The notes under the pieces: generated by a model
Seen by the model: only the letters and a program-made list of their open reading frames with translations
What the model was told of the DNA's origin: nothing
Database searches by the model: none
Made by a program: the position numbers and the translations under genes
Shown: positions 1-6,766 of the stretch, piece after piece
How positions within the stretch are numbered: position 1 is the stretch's first letter
Layout: every line of letters starts with the position of its first letter
Source of the DNA: Bacillota bacterium
GTDB taxonomy: Bacteria; Bacillota; Bacilli; Alicyclobacillales; SLC66
Assembly: GCA_021797415.1 (NCBI GenBank)
Contig: JAJZZT010000216.1
Span: forward strand, 1 to 6,790
Direction: 5' to 3'
Length of the DNA stretch: 6,790 nucleotides

Positions 1-158
1 GTCCCCGGTCCGTCGCATTGCGGGCAGAGACCGAGTGTGATGCGTTGGGCCCGCCGGAGTTGCATCTTGTGCCGGTCCTTGCACAGCGTCGAGCAATACT
101 TGGCTCGGCCGCTTTGCGGCGCGAACGTGTTTTTGCAGTCCGGGGACGCACACTCCAT
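1..158 (-). CDS. Cysteine-rich, probably zinc-binding small protein (partial, runs off left edge)
   Basis: An open frame reads on the minus strand from ATG at 158 to the window edge without a stop, giving 52 codons. The start is preceded by AGGAG about 8 bases upstream. The visible part has six cysteines, at residues 3, 8, 22, 26, 45 and 48. They fall in a C-x4-C...YCSxxC block followed by a basic helix (KDRHKMQLRRAQR) and then GLCPQC. This spacing resembles small zinc-ribbon or treble-clef proteins and phage or HNH-associated zinc fingers, in which paired CxxC-like knuckles bind Zn2+ and the basic stretch contacts nucleic acid. I do not recognise a specific family. The C-terminus lies outside the window, so a nuclease or other domain could follow. 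The gene is divergent from the DUF2164 gene, with an inverted repeat between them. Confidence 0.6.
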   Translation of the reverse strand, partial: MECASPDCKNTFAPQSGRAKYCSTLCKDRHKMQLRRAQRITLGLCPQCDGPG

Positions 159-236
159 CCGTATCACTCCTGCGTTTCAATTCCCTTTAGCATAGACCCC
201 ATGGCGCCGGTGCAGCACCCGCAGCAGGATGAAAAA

Positions 237-342
237 TGAGCTTGGGGGAGGGCCCATATGCTGGGCCGTCGCGAGTTGTGCGGCGCAGCCGCGCTGTTTG
301 AGCAGGGGCACAGCATATGGGCCCTCCCCATGCACAGGCTCA
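237..342. repeat. Long perfect inverted repeat with nested hairpin
   Basis: The segment 245-263 (GGGGAGGGCCCATATGCTG) is exactly reverse-complementary to 311-329, with 47 bases between. Inside that loop, GCGGC at 280-284 pairs with GCCGC at 288-292. Outside it, TGAGC at 237-241 pairs with GCTCA at 338-342 after a mismatched stretch. The whole could fold as a long RNA hairpin or extrude as a cruciform. It lies between two divergent genes, where a terminator would not be expected, and no U-run follows. It could be a miniature inverted-repeat element, a REP-like element, a small RNA or a protein-binding site. The sequence alone does not decide which. Confidence 0.75.
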
Positions 343-387
343 GGCGAAGGTATTTTCAAGATAGACGGACATACGGAGTGATGACGG

Positions 388-648
388 GTGATCGTGATGA
401 AAATTCCCCGGGAACGCAAGACCGTGTTGACAGACAGTATCCGGGAGTATGTCGCGGCGGAAATGTCCATGGAAATAGGCAATCTCGCGGCGGAGAATCT
501 GCTGGATTTTATGCTGAAGCAACTCGGACCGCTCATTTACAACCAGGCGATAGGTGACGCCCGCGCCGTCGTCATGCAGCAGATGGAGCGGGTCGAGGAG
601 GAGGTCTATGCGCTGGAACAGCCGCTGGACTGGACAGAGCGCAGGTGA
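388..648 (+). CDS. DUF2164 family protein
   Basis: This is a small cytoplasmic protein of 86 residues, close to the usual size of DUF2164 (PF09932), a family of unknown function. The family signature is visible at residues 29-58: a glycine-leucine-alanine-alanine-glutamate stretch (GNLAAENLLDF), then LGPLIYNQAIGDA. The rest is predicted largely helical and charged, with an acidic helix near residues 66-78 (QMERVEEEVYALE). No signal peptide or membrane segment is seen. The GTG start at 388 is chosen because GGAG at 375-378 lies 9 bases ahead of it. The ATG at 397 is in frame and would remove three residues, but it sits 18 bases from that site. The gene stands before the EamA transporter on the same strand. 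The 186-base gap makes co-transcription possible but unproven. I cannot assign a function beyond the family name. Confidence 0.85.
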   Translation: MIVMKIPRERKTVLTDSIREYVAAEMSMEIGNLAAENLLDFMLKQLGPLIYNQAIGDARAVVMQQMERVEEEVYALEQPLDWTERR

Positions 649-834
649 GACCGCCATGTGCGGCGCATCCGTACACCATGGAATCATGGAAATGCGAATT
701 CGGTCAGGCGTCGCAGACGGCGAGGTACAGATAAGCGCGTATGTACCGGGTATGGATCCGGTCGGGCGAATTCGCAGTCTGCTGTCGGATCGGTGTGGAG
801 ATGGGCTTCATCCATCTCTCTGAGGAGGGGTTCC
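649..834 (+). other. Intergenic leader with inverted repeats before the EamA gene
   Basis: This stretch separates DUF2164 from the first EamA gene. TGCGAATTC at 693-701 is complementary to GAATTCGCA at 768-776, with 66 bases between. Both arms are themselves built on the palindrome GCGAATTCG. Nested inside are GGTACA (724-729) with TGTACC (742-747), and ACCGG (745-749) with CCGGT (758-762); these two compete for the same bases. No T-box, known riboswitch core or clear promoter was recognised. The arrangement could fold as a leader RNA with alternative pairings, or it may be chance. Confidence 0.35.
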
Positions 835-1695
835 TTGGCCGCTGTCGGAATTTTCCTCATTGTCACATCGGGATTGTTGCATGCTGTATGGAACCTGTTC
901 GCCAAGCGGAGCCTGGACAAAACTGCCTTCCTGTGGTGGATGCAGGTCGTGGCGACGCTCGTCTATCTGCCGTGGGCCGCACCGGCGCTACTGCACCGCG
1001 CAATCCCCGCGGACGGCTGGTGGCTGCTCGTCCTGGCCGTCCTTGCGCACGCGCTTTATGTCACGCTCCTCTCCCGGGCGTACAAGGCAGGCGACCTGTC
1101 GCAAGTCTATCCTGTGATGCGCGGCATAAGTCCGCTCCTCGTTCCGGTGATCGGGGTGACACTGCTCGGGGAACGCCTGTCTATGCCCGGATGGCTTGGC
1201 GTGGCCTGCATTGTCGCCGGGATCTGGATTCTCGGCGACTGGCGCGCAAAGCGCGCGGAAGATGGGAGCAGGCGGTCCGGGCGCCGGGCCTTCCGGCTCT
1301 CCTTGGCGGTGGGACTGTCGATCGCGTGTTATACTTCATTGGATAAAGTCGCCCTTCGTTATGTACCCGCCATATCCCTCAATGACGCGGGCAATCTGGC
1401 CAACGGGCTCGCACTCTCCTGGGCGGCCGTGCGGTCGCGGGCCGCGGTGTCGGAGTGGCGCGCGAACCGGGGCACCATTCTCCTTGGCGGCGTCATCGCA
1501 CCCGGCGGCTACCTGCTCTTCCTGTACGCCCTGGATCGGCTGTCGCTCGCGCAACTCGCGCCCATGCGGGAGATCGGCATTGTATTTGGCACGATCCTAG
1601 GTATCACTGTGCTGAAGGAAGGGCAGAGCGCCCGGCGGATAGCGGCGGCGGGGATCATCACCGCGGGCGTCGTATTGCTCGGGATGTTCGGATGA
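835..1695 (+). CDS. EamA/DMT-family transporter
   Basis: The product is a predicted inner-membrane carrier of the drug/metabolite transporter superfamily with two EamA repeats (roughly residues 3-135 and 153-285) and about ten hydrophobic segments. Each repeat ends with the typical loop and glutamate before the last helix: LLGERLSMPGW near residues 110-120 and VLKEGQSARR near 259-268. A basic loop (DWRAKRAEDGSRRSGRR, residues 135-151) joins the halves. The length is 286 residues, normal for the family. The TTG at 835 is chosen because GAGGAGGGG (822-830) stands just ahead of it and hydrophobic sequence begins at once. The frame stays open further upstream, but that part is not membrane-like. 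The stop lies 21 bases from the kinase start, so the two are probably one operon. The substrate is unknown; the kinase partner suggests export of a small cationic or antibiotic-like compound, which is an inference. Confidence 0.85.
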   Translation: MAAVGIFLIVTSGLLHAVWNLFAKRSLDKTAFLWWMQVVATLVYLPWAAPALLHRAIPADGWWLLVLAVLAHALYVTLLSRAYKAGDLSQVYPVMRGISPLLVPVIGVTLLGERLSMPGWLGVACIVAGIWILGDWRAKRAEDGSRRSGRRAFRLSLAVGLSIACYTSLDKVALRYVPAISLNDAGNLANGLALSWAAVRSRAAVSEWRANRGTILLGGVIAPGGYLLFLYALDRLSLAQLAPMREIGIVFGTILGITVLKEGQSARRIAAAGIITAGVVLLGMFG

Positions 1696-1702
1696 GTTTC
1701 AC

Positions 1703-1708
1703 GGGGGG
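1703..1708 (+). promoter_or_regulatory. Ribosome-binding site of the kinase gene
   Basis: A run of six G residues lies 8 bases before the ATG at 1717. The ATG at 1709 would be closer but runs into a stop after three codons. The site therefore supports the start at 1717. Confidence 0.5.
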
Positions 1709-1716
1709 ATGCGCGG

Positions 1717-2739
1717 ATGATCATCCCGGAGGCGTTTCTGGCGAGAATGGGCGCTTTGCATGGCCGTGCGGGCGAGGCGTGGGCACGCGGCCTGCCTGAG
1801 TTGCTGGACAGGTGCGTGACCCGTTTCGCTGTCCACCTGGAGACTTCTTTTTTAGCGGACCTGTCGTGGAATCTGGTCGTGCGGGCAAGGCGGCGCGACG
1901 GTGCGCCAGCCGTCTTGAAGATTGGGTTTTCGCAAGTGGAATTGGTTCGGGAACGGCGCGCGCTGACGGAGTTCGCCGGGCGCGGCGCGGTCCGCGTGCT
2001 GGATGCGGACGAGGGAGCAGGCGCACTGCTGCTGGAACGCATTGAACCTGGGACGCCGCTGTCCGCGATCGAAGACGACCAACAGGCCACGGAAATCTTT
2101 TCCAGTGTGTTCGCGCGTCTGCACGGCCCTTTCGGTGCAGCTTTCGGCTTGCACTCTCATCGCTATCCAGAGCCCGCGTCGGCAGGGGGTGGCTATCCGT
2201 CAATCGAAGAGCACTTTGCGGCTCTTGCGCGTTACAGCCGGCGCTTCGCCGGGGGCGCCGGAGGTGGCGGGCCGTTGCCGGACAGGTGGGTGAAGCGTGC
2301 GGAGGATGCCCTGACGGAACTCGTTTCCTCCACTTGCGAGCCCGTGCTGCTGCACGGGGACCTGCATCATGACAATATTCTGCGCCGTGACAACACCCTG
2401 CATCATGACAACATCCTGCGGCAGCACGACAGTCTGCAGCGCGGGGCGCCGGACAGAGGGGTGGAGTGGGCTGTCATTGATCCGAAAGGGATCGTCGGCG
2501 ATGTGCACTTCGACGTGATCCAGTACCTGCTGAATTATCCGGCGCGCGGCGACGATCCGCGCGTCGTGCTGGGAAGGCGCATTGCACTTTTGGCGGACAG
2601 TCTGGGACTCGATCCGTCGCGCATTATAAAGTGGGGTAAAGCGCGCGGTGTGCTTGAAGCGTGCTGGAGTCTGGAGGATGGCGGCGACTGGAGCGAGGGC
2701 ATCCGGATCGCGGAGCGCTTTGCCGCCTGTCCTGTGTGA
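1717..2739 (+). CDS. Aminoglycoside/hydroxyurea phosphotransferase family kinase (APH_6_hur, streptomycin 6-kinase-like)
   Basis: This is a cytoplasmic kinase-fold protein of 340 residues. Family members (PF04655) transfer phosphate from ATP to streptomycin-like aminoglycosides or hydroxyurea. Visible landmarks: the ATP-site lysine in AVLKIG (K68) with a likely partner glutamate at E79 (VRERRALTEF); the hinge-like LLLERI at 104-109; the catalytic loop LLHGDLHHDN at 211-220, with H213, D215 and N220; and the Mg-binding AVIDPKG motif with D255, then GDVHFDVIQYLLN. The catalytic residues are all present. The oddity is between the two motifs: residues 216-227 are repeated as 228-239 (LHHDNIL twice), encoded by a 36-bp tandem duplication. 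The two aspartates are thus 40 residues apart; about 18 is what I recall as usual. A glycine-rich stretch (GGAGGGG) at 179-185 is a linker. Native substrate is unknown. Chromosomal members need not confer resistance. It follows the EamA carrier closely. Confidence 0.85.
   Translation: MIIPEAFLARMGALHGRAGEAWARGLPELLDRCVTRFAVHLETSFLADLSWNLVVRARRRDGAPAVLKIGFSQVELVRERRALTEFAGRGAVRVLDADEGAGALLLERIEPGTPLSAIEDDQQATEIFSSVFARLHGPFGAAFGLHSHRYPEPASAGGGYPSIEEHFAALARYSRRFAGGAGGGGPLPDRWVKRAEDALTELVSSTCEPVLLHGDLHHDNILRRDNTLHHDNILRQHDSLQRGAPDRGVEWAVIDPKGIVGDVHFDVIQYLLNYPARGDDPRVVLGRRIALLADSLGLDPSRIIKWGKARGVLEACWSLEDGGDWSEGIRIAERFAACPV
2362..2433 (+). repeat. 36-bp in-frame tandem duplication inside the kinase gene
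   Basis: Unit 1 is 2362-2397 and unit 2 is 2398-2433. Both begin CTGCATCATGACAA and encode LHHDNILRRDNT and LHHDNILRQHDS. A possible third, decayed copy starts with CTGCAG at 2434. The first 21 bases of the two units differ only at synonymous third positions (AAT/AAC, ATT/ATC), while their 3' parts have diverged in protein sequence. The duplication is therefore not brand new, and selection may have kept the HHDN core. Confidence 0.9.
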
Positions 2740-2765
2740 CGGTACGCATGAGATGCATGGGTCCG

Positions 2766-2795
2766 TTGAATCGGGTGTGCTGGCAGCCATACAAT
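2766..2795 (+). promoter_or_regulatory. Candidate sigma-A promoter upstream of the second EamA gene
   Basis: TTGAAT (2766-2771) and TACAAT (2790-2795) are separated by 18 bases. They match the consensus at 4 of 6 and 5 of 6 positions. Transcription would begin near 2802 and give a leader of about 320 bases before the EamA start at 3121. The site lies just after the kinase stop, where a new transcription unit is plausible. No intrinsic terminator was found between the kinase and this site. Confidence 0.4.
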
Positions 2796-2810
2796 ACCGA
2801 CAGTCACGCA

Positions 2811-3030
2811 ATCCGGGCATCAGATGTTCCATCCGGATCAGGAAAGTGGATGTCGGATCGCATCGTGCGCAGAGAGTGCGCACAAAGGAGGTGGGCGGGT
2901 TGTACTTCAAGCCGAGGTTTGAGAACGATGTCCCGGTCTCCCTTCGCTCCTGAGCCGGGACGATATGAGAACAACCTCTATAAGGGGCATGTGGCAGCCT
3001 GCTGCGCGGAATGGACGGCGCTTCGCGTCC
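2811..3030 (+). other. Structured leader region with several hairpins
   Basis: This is most of the gene-poor stretch 2740-3120. Visible stems: ATCCGG 2811-2816 with CCGGAT 2833-2838; GTGCGCA 2865-2871 with TGCGCAC 2877-2883 (perfect, five-base loop); GTCCCGG 2930-2936 with CCGGGAC 2955-2961, extended by CTC/GAG past a bulged T; and GGAC 3013-3016 with GTCC 3027-3030, enclosing GCG/CGC. None is followed by a U-run, so they are not simple terminators. No known riboswitch or T-box motif was recognised. Together with the upstream promoter candidate and the mini-ORF, the region looks like a regulatory leader, but that is an inference. Confidence 0.4.
2900..2953 (+). CDS. Possible 17-residue leader peptide or small protein
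   Basis: AAAGGAGGTG at 2884-2893 is complementary to ten bases of the 16S rRNA 3' end and is the strongest ribosome site in the window. Eight bases after its GGAGG core is a TTG that opens 17 codons (MYFKPRFENDVPVSLRS) ending in TGA at 2951-2953. A perfect hairpin (2865-2883) stands directly before the ribosome site. A second strong hairpin (2930-2961) contains the end of the ORF in its left arm and loop. Ribosomes finishing the ORF would cover that hairpin, as in leader-peptide control. The peptide has no run of one amino acid that would identify an attenuation signal. It may be chance, as the TTG start is weak evidence. Confidence 0.25.
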   Translation: MYFKPRFENDVPVSLRS

Positions 3031-3120
3031 CGTGAACGCGGAGCAGGAAGTCCACCATGTTCCATTGTCCCTTCGTCAGGAGTACGCCAGAGTGACCACA
3101 TGGCGGAGGGGATGACAGAC

Positions 3121-3984
3121 ATGAACAAGCGGTGGATCGGTGGTGTGTATCTGGCTTTGGCCGCCAGCATCTGGGGCGGTATGTACGTTGTCAGCAAGAT
3201 CGTGCTGGAGGATGTCCGGCCGCTTGCGCTGCTGTGGTTGCGCTATATCGTCGCCCTGGTGGTGCTGGCGCTTGCCGCCGCCGCGACCCGACAGTCGTGG
3301 CGCATTCGCTGGCGCGACACGCCACTGATTGCGGCGATCGGGGTCATCGGCTACGCGGTCTCCATTTGGGCGCAGTTTCTCGGCACGGCGCTGTCGTCCG
3401 CGCAGACGGGAGCGATGGTCACGTCCACGACGCCGGCGTTCATGGCGGTGTTCGGGCGCATCCTGCTGGGTGAGAGATTGACACGGCGGCGCACGCTGGC
3501 GATCGGAGTGGCCACGGCTGGCGTGCTCCTGATCGTGGGCTTCGGCGGCTGGGGCGGGTCGATGCGACTGGGCGCGCTCGTTCTTGGCCTGGCCGCGCTC
3601 ACGTGGGCGCTGATGTCGGTCCTTGTGAAGCACGTTCCGGAGGAATATTCACAGCTCGTGGTGACGACCTACGCCATCCTGGTCGCGATCGCGGTCGTCA
3701 CGCCCGCCGCGATCGGTCAGATACGCGGGATGGCGGGAATGCTGGCGCAGCCGGCGCTCTTTGGCGGCGTGCTCTATCTCGGCGTCGTGTCGACGGCCGG
3801 AGCCTTTTTCCTCTGGAATAAGGGACTGCAGTTGATGGACGCCGCCAGCGGCGGGCTGTACTTTTTCCTGCAGCCGATCGTCGGCGTCGCGCTCGGCTGG
3901 CTGGTGCTCGGCGAGCGGGTCGGCGCCTCATTCTGGGCTGGTTCGGCGCTGATTCTCGGCGCCGTGTGGCTGTCGCAGACATAA
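3121..3984 (+). CDS. EamA/DMT-family transporter (second, RhaT-like)
   Basis: The product is a predicted ten-helix inner-membrane carrier of 287 residues, the standard EamA size, with two repeats at about residues 7-139 and 150-285. Typical family features are the N-terminal WGGMYVVSK motif (18-26), TTPAFMAVFGRILLGERL near 103-120 in the first repeat, and FLQPIVGVALGWLVLGERV near 249-267 in the second. The glutamate of LGER is present in both. The ATG at 3121 is chosen because GGAGGGG (3105-3111) lies 9 bases ahead. The in-frame ATG at 3112 directly abuts that site, and the open frame reaching back to 2965 is not membrane-like. It is a different subfamily from the first EamA protein, so not a recent duplicate. 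Substrate is unknown; relatives export amino acids and other metabolites. It has a long 5' region with hairpins and converges with azlD. Confidence 0.88.
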   Translation: MNKRWIGGVYLALAASIWGGMYVVSKIVLEDVRPLALLWLRYIVALVVLALAAAATRQSWRIRWRDTPLIAAIGVIGYAVSIWAQFLGTALSSAQTGAMVTSTTPAFMAVFGRILLGERLTRRRTLAIGVATAGVLLIVGFGGWGGSMRLGALVLGLAALTWALMSVLVKHVPEEYSQLVVTTYAILVAIAVVTPAAIGQIRGMAGMLAQPALFGGVLYLGVVSTAGAFFLWNKGLQLMDAASGGLYFFLQPIVGVALGWLVLGERVGASFWAGSALILGAVWLSQT

Positions 3985-4031
3985 GTCTGCTGTGGGGAGC
4001 GGGTTTTAGGGGACTTTATCACGAGTCTCCT
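3975..4031. terminator. Hairpins between convergent genes, possible weak bidirectional terminator
   Basis: GCAGAC (3975-3980) pairs perfectly with GTCTGC (3985-3990) around ATAA, overlapping the EamA stop codon. A second stem joins AGGGGACT (4008-4015) to AGTCTCCT (4024-4031) with one G-T pair, overlapping the azlD stop. A T-run (4004-4007) lies between the stems on the plus strand but not directly after the first. The only space between the convergent genes is 45 bases, so termination must occur hereabouts. The classical U-tract is lacking. Confidence 0.35.
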
Positions 4032-4365
4032 AGCCCATGTTCCCCGGCAGGACAAGGCGCAAGCCCGCTGCGGCGACGGTGCCCGCGACCAAGGTCCACA
4101 GCGGACTTTTTGTCCGCCACGCGATGACAAGAGCGACGATGCTTGCTCCCCAGAATGCGTAATCCGGCTGTCCATGCACAGCCCGGTGCAGAAAAATGGA
4201 CGGCGCGGCCAGCGCGGCAAAGACGCCGATCGGAATATGGCGCAGTCCCTTCCGGATGCGGGGCGGGAGAGAAAGGGAGCGGCCCAGCAGCAAGGGCGGG
4301 AAGCGCGTGAGATAGGTTGCCAGCGCGGCGAGTGAGATGGCGGAGAAGAGACCGGCAGCATTCAT
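4030..4365 (-). CDS. azlD: AzlD family branched-chain amino acid transport protein
   Basis: This is a small membrane protein of 111 residues, the usual AzlD size, with four hydrophobic segments near residues 4-19, 44-60, 69-85 and 88-106. The N-terminal TYLTRFPPLLLGR (residues 17-29) is the conserved AzlD signature, followed by LRHIPIGVFAALAAP (41-55). In Bacillus, AzlC and AzlD together confer export of branched-chain amino acids and resistance to 4-azaleucine. AzlD is the small partner subunit needed for AzlC function. Its ATG overlaps the azlC stop codon as ATGA (4362-4365), so translation is coupled and the two proteins are probably made in matched amounts. The gene ends in convergence with the second EamA gene. 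Confidence 0.9.
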   Translation of the reverse strand: MNAAGLFSAISLAALATYLTRFPPLLLGRSLSLPPRIRKGLRHIPIGVFAALAAPSIFLHRAVHGQPDYAFWGASIVALVIAWRTKSPLWTLVAGTVAAAGLRLVLPGNMG

Positions 4366-5078
4366 TTATTGTACACCCCCACAAGGAATGCTGAGAGCGC
4401 CCCGGCGAAGACGGCGCCTGACGTACGAAACCAGTGGTAAGCCAGTGTCGAGGTCGCCGCGGATAATAGGGCCGCGGCGACGTGACGGCGCTGTTTCATC
4501 TGTGCGGCCAAAAGACCGAGAAATGTGCCGGTATACGCAAAATCAAGGCCGAAGCGGGCGGGATTGCCGATCAGGCCGCCGAGTCCGAATCCCACGGCCG
4601 AACTGAGCAGCCAGGGAGCGAAGACGGCGGCGCCTGCTCCGGCGAAATAAGCGACTCGCACCCGGTTGTGTTCCGCCTCGACTGCGGCGACGCTGTAACT
4701 CTCATCCGTCAGCCCGTGCGCCAGCCAGGCGAGATGCCGCTTGCGCACATGTTTGAGCGACTGGCCCAGCGTCAAGCCGTATAGGATCTGGCGCGCATTG
4801 ATCAGAAAGGTGCTGCCGACAATCGTCCATAGCGCGGCATTTTGGTGCCATAACGCCAAAATGATATATTGGGACGCGCCGGCGAAGACGAACGCGGACA
4901 TGGCAAGCGTCTGGATAAGCGACAGGTGGTTGGCGCCGCGCGCCAGTGCCCCGTACACCATTCCGTAGGTAAAGACACTGAGAGAAAGCGGGAAGGCGTC
5001 GACGAGCGCCCGGCTGAACCCTTTTGGCGCATCTCCACCGTGTGCGACACTTGCTGGTGCGCAGCGCTCTGCTTGCAT
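4362..5078 (-). CDS. azlC: AzlC family branched-chain amino acid exporter, large subunit
   Basis: The product is a 238-residue multi-pass membrane protein, normal for AzlC. Family motifs are clear: GMVYGALARGA (39-49), FVFAGASQYI (63-72), NARQILYGL (95-103, the common NAR..LYG motif), the TDESY motif (124-128), and a C-terminal set of hydrophobic helices. AzlC with AzlD moves branched-chain amino acids, or related compounds in some members, out of the cell. The ATG at 5078 is preceded by AAGGG on the minus strand with a six-base gap, so the start is well supported. A near-consensus promoter lies in the short divergent region shared with the XRE-cupin regulator. That regulator is the likely controller of this operon. 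The true substrate in this organism cannot be told from sequence alone. Confidence 0.92.
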   Translation of the reverse strand: MQAERCAPASVAHGGDAPKGFSRALVDAFPLSLSVFTYGMVYGALARGANHLSLIQTLAMSAFVFAGASQYIILALWHQNAALWTIVGSTFLINARQILYGLTLGQSLKHVRKRHLAWLAHGLTDESYSVAAVEAEHNRVRVAYFAGAGAAVFAPWLLSSAVGFGLGGLIGNPARFGLDFAYTGTFLGLLAAQMKQRRHVAAALLSAATSTLAYHWFRTSGAVFAGALSAFLVGVYNK

Positions 5079-5146
5079 CGGACACCCTTCTGTGCGTTAA
5101 AATATAAATATTGTATTATATAACATACGAAACGGGGCGATTCAAT
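5079..5146. promoter_or_regulatory. Divergent promoter and operator region between azlC and the XRE-cupin gene
   Basis: The 68-base gap is strikingly AT-rich in an otherwise GC-rich window. On the minus strand a perfect TATAAT box (5120-5115) serves azlC, with TTGAAT (5145-5140) 19 bases away as a poor-spaced -35. On the plus strand TATAAC (5119-5124) with TTAAAA (5097-5102) 16 bases upstream could serve the regulator. The imperfect palindrome GTATTATATAACATAC (5113-5128; 12 of 16 positions symmetric) covers both -10 boxes. A repressor bound there would block both promoters, which fits autoregulation plus control of azlCD. The boxes are read by eye. Confidence 0.5.
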
Positions 5147-5707
5147 ATGGAGAAAGAGGAAATGTCGGCGCGCATCGGGGAACGGTTGCGTCACTATCGC
5201 CAGCAGCGCCAACTATCACTGGACGCCTTGGCGGACGTGACGGGCGTCAGCAAGCCGATGCTCGGACAGATCGAACGGGGCGTATCCAATCCCACGGTGT
5301 CCACCCTGTGGAAGATCGCGACCGGACTCAGGATTCCGTTCACGGCGCTCATTGCAGAAAATTCATCCCTCCAGCTTCTGCGTGCGGAGGAACAGACCAG
5401 GATCGTCGAGGATAGCGAGCGGTTCGAGGTTCATAGCACCTACTCTGTTCAAGGGGTGCCGTTTGAAACGTACCGGGTGCGATTGCATCCGGGGTGCCGA
5501 CGCGCGGCCCAGCCGCACGGATTCGGCGTGATGGAGTCCATCACGGTGCACCGCGGGCAATTGACTATGGAGGTCGGCGGGGATGTTTATGTTCTGCGGC
5601 CGGGGGATGCTCTGTCGTTTTCGGCGGATACTCCGCATGTGTATCGGAATGCGGGGGAATCGGCGTGCGAGATCAGCATGGCCATCCTGTACCAGGGCGG
5701 GCCATGA
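5147..5707 (+). CDS. XRE-family transcriptional regulator with C-terminal cupin domain
   Basis: This is a cytoplasmic DNA-binding protein of 186 residues, the usual length for HTH_3-plus-cupin_2 regulators. The helix-turn-helix spans about residues 10-65 (IGERLRHYRQQRQLSLDALAD, then TGVSKPMLGQIERGVSNPTVSTLWKIA, with the recognition helix around 34-44). The cupin sensor spans about 104-182. It has motif one near H124 to G144 with E130, and motif two as PGDALSFSADTPHVYRN with P163, H164 and N168. The sensor probably binds a small molecule, perhaps an amino acid. The gene is divergent from azlCD, a common pairing for such regulators, and so is its likely controller. ATG 5147 has GGGG 9 bases upstream. 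ATG 5162, in frame, has GGAG 9 bases upstream and would remove five residues; either is possible. Confidence 0.9.
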   Translation: MEKEEMSARIGERLRHYRQQRQLSLDALADVTGVSKPMLGQIERGVSNPTVSTLWKIATGLRIPFTALIAENSSLQLLRAEEQTRIVEDSERFEVHSTYSVQGVPFETYRVRLHPGCRRAAQPHGFGVMESITVHRGQLTMEVGGDVYVLRPGDALSFSADTPHVYRNAGESACEISMAILYQGGP

Positions 5708-6675
<968 letters not shown>

Positions 6676-6715
6676 GAGCCTGTCTCCGTAATTTCGAGAT
6701 ATCCGGGTCGAAAGT

Positions 6716-6766
6716 CCGCCGCCGCGGTTTGTCTGCGTCGCCGGCGGGTTTCACGGCCCGTTTCTC
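6716..6766 (+). terminator. Possible terminator after the Nudix gene
   Basis: CCGCCG (6716-6721) can pair with CGGCGG (6742-6747). Alternatively CGGG (6745-6748) pairs with CCCG (6757-6760), directly followed by TTTCTCTT. The second stem is short and the T-rich tract is interrupted, so this is a weak candidate. The end of the window (6676-6790) shows nothing else recognisable. Confidence 0.25.

Noticed and set aside
258..557. 99-codon plus-strand frame overlapping the inverted repeat and the DUF2164 start
   Set aside because: It conflicts with the DUF2164 frame, which has the conserved motifs. The peptide is Arg/Gly-rich with no recognised domain.
686..823. 45-codon plus-strand frame just before the first EamA gene
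   Set aside because: No convincing ribosome site precedes the ATG at 686, codon use is not biased like neighbouring genes, and the inverted repeats explain part of the sequence. A leader peptide is not excluded.
649..834. Riboswitch (guanidine or other exporter-linked class) before the first EamA gene
   Set aside because: None of the conserved core motifs that I know for such classes could be found by eye.
1509..2203. Long minus-strand open frames opposite the EamA and kinase genes
   Set aside because: They lie antisense to well-supported genes. Their low-complexity Arg/Ala/Pro/Ser-rich products are typical shadows in GC-rich DNA.
2200..2910. 236-codon minus-strand open frame opposite the kinase 3' end
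   Set aside because: It overlaps the kinase motifs on the other strand, and its His/Val-rich repeat part is just the reverse reading of the 36-bp duplication. No family motif is seen.
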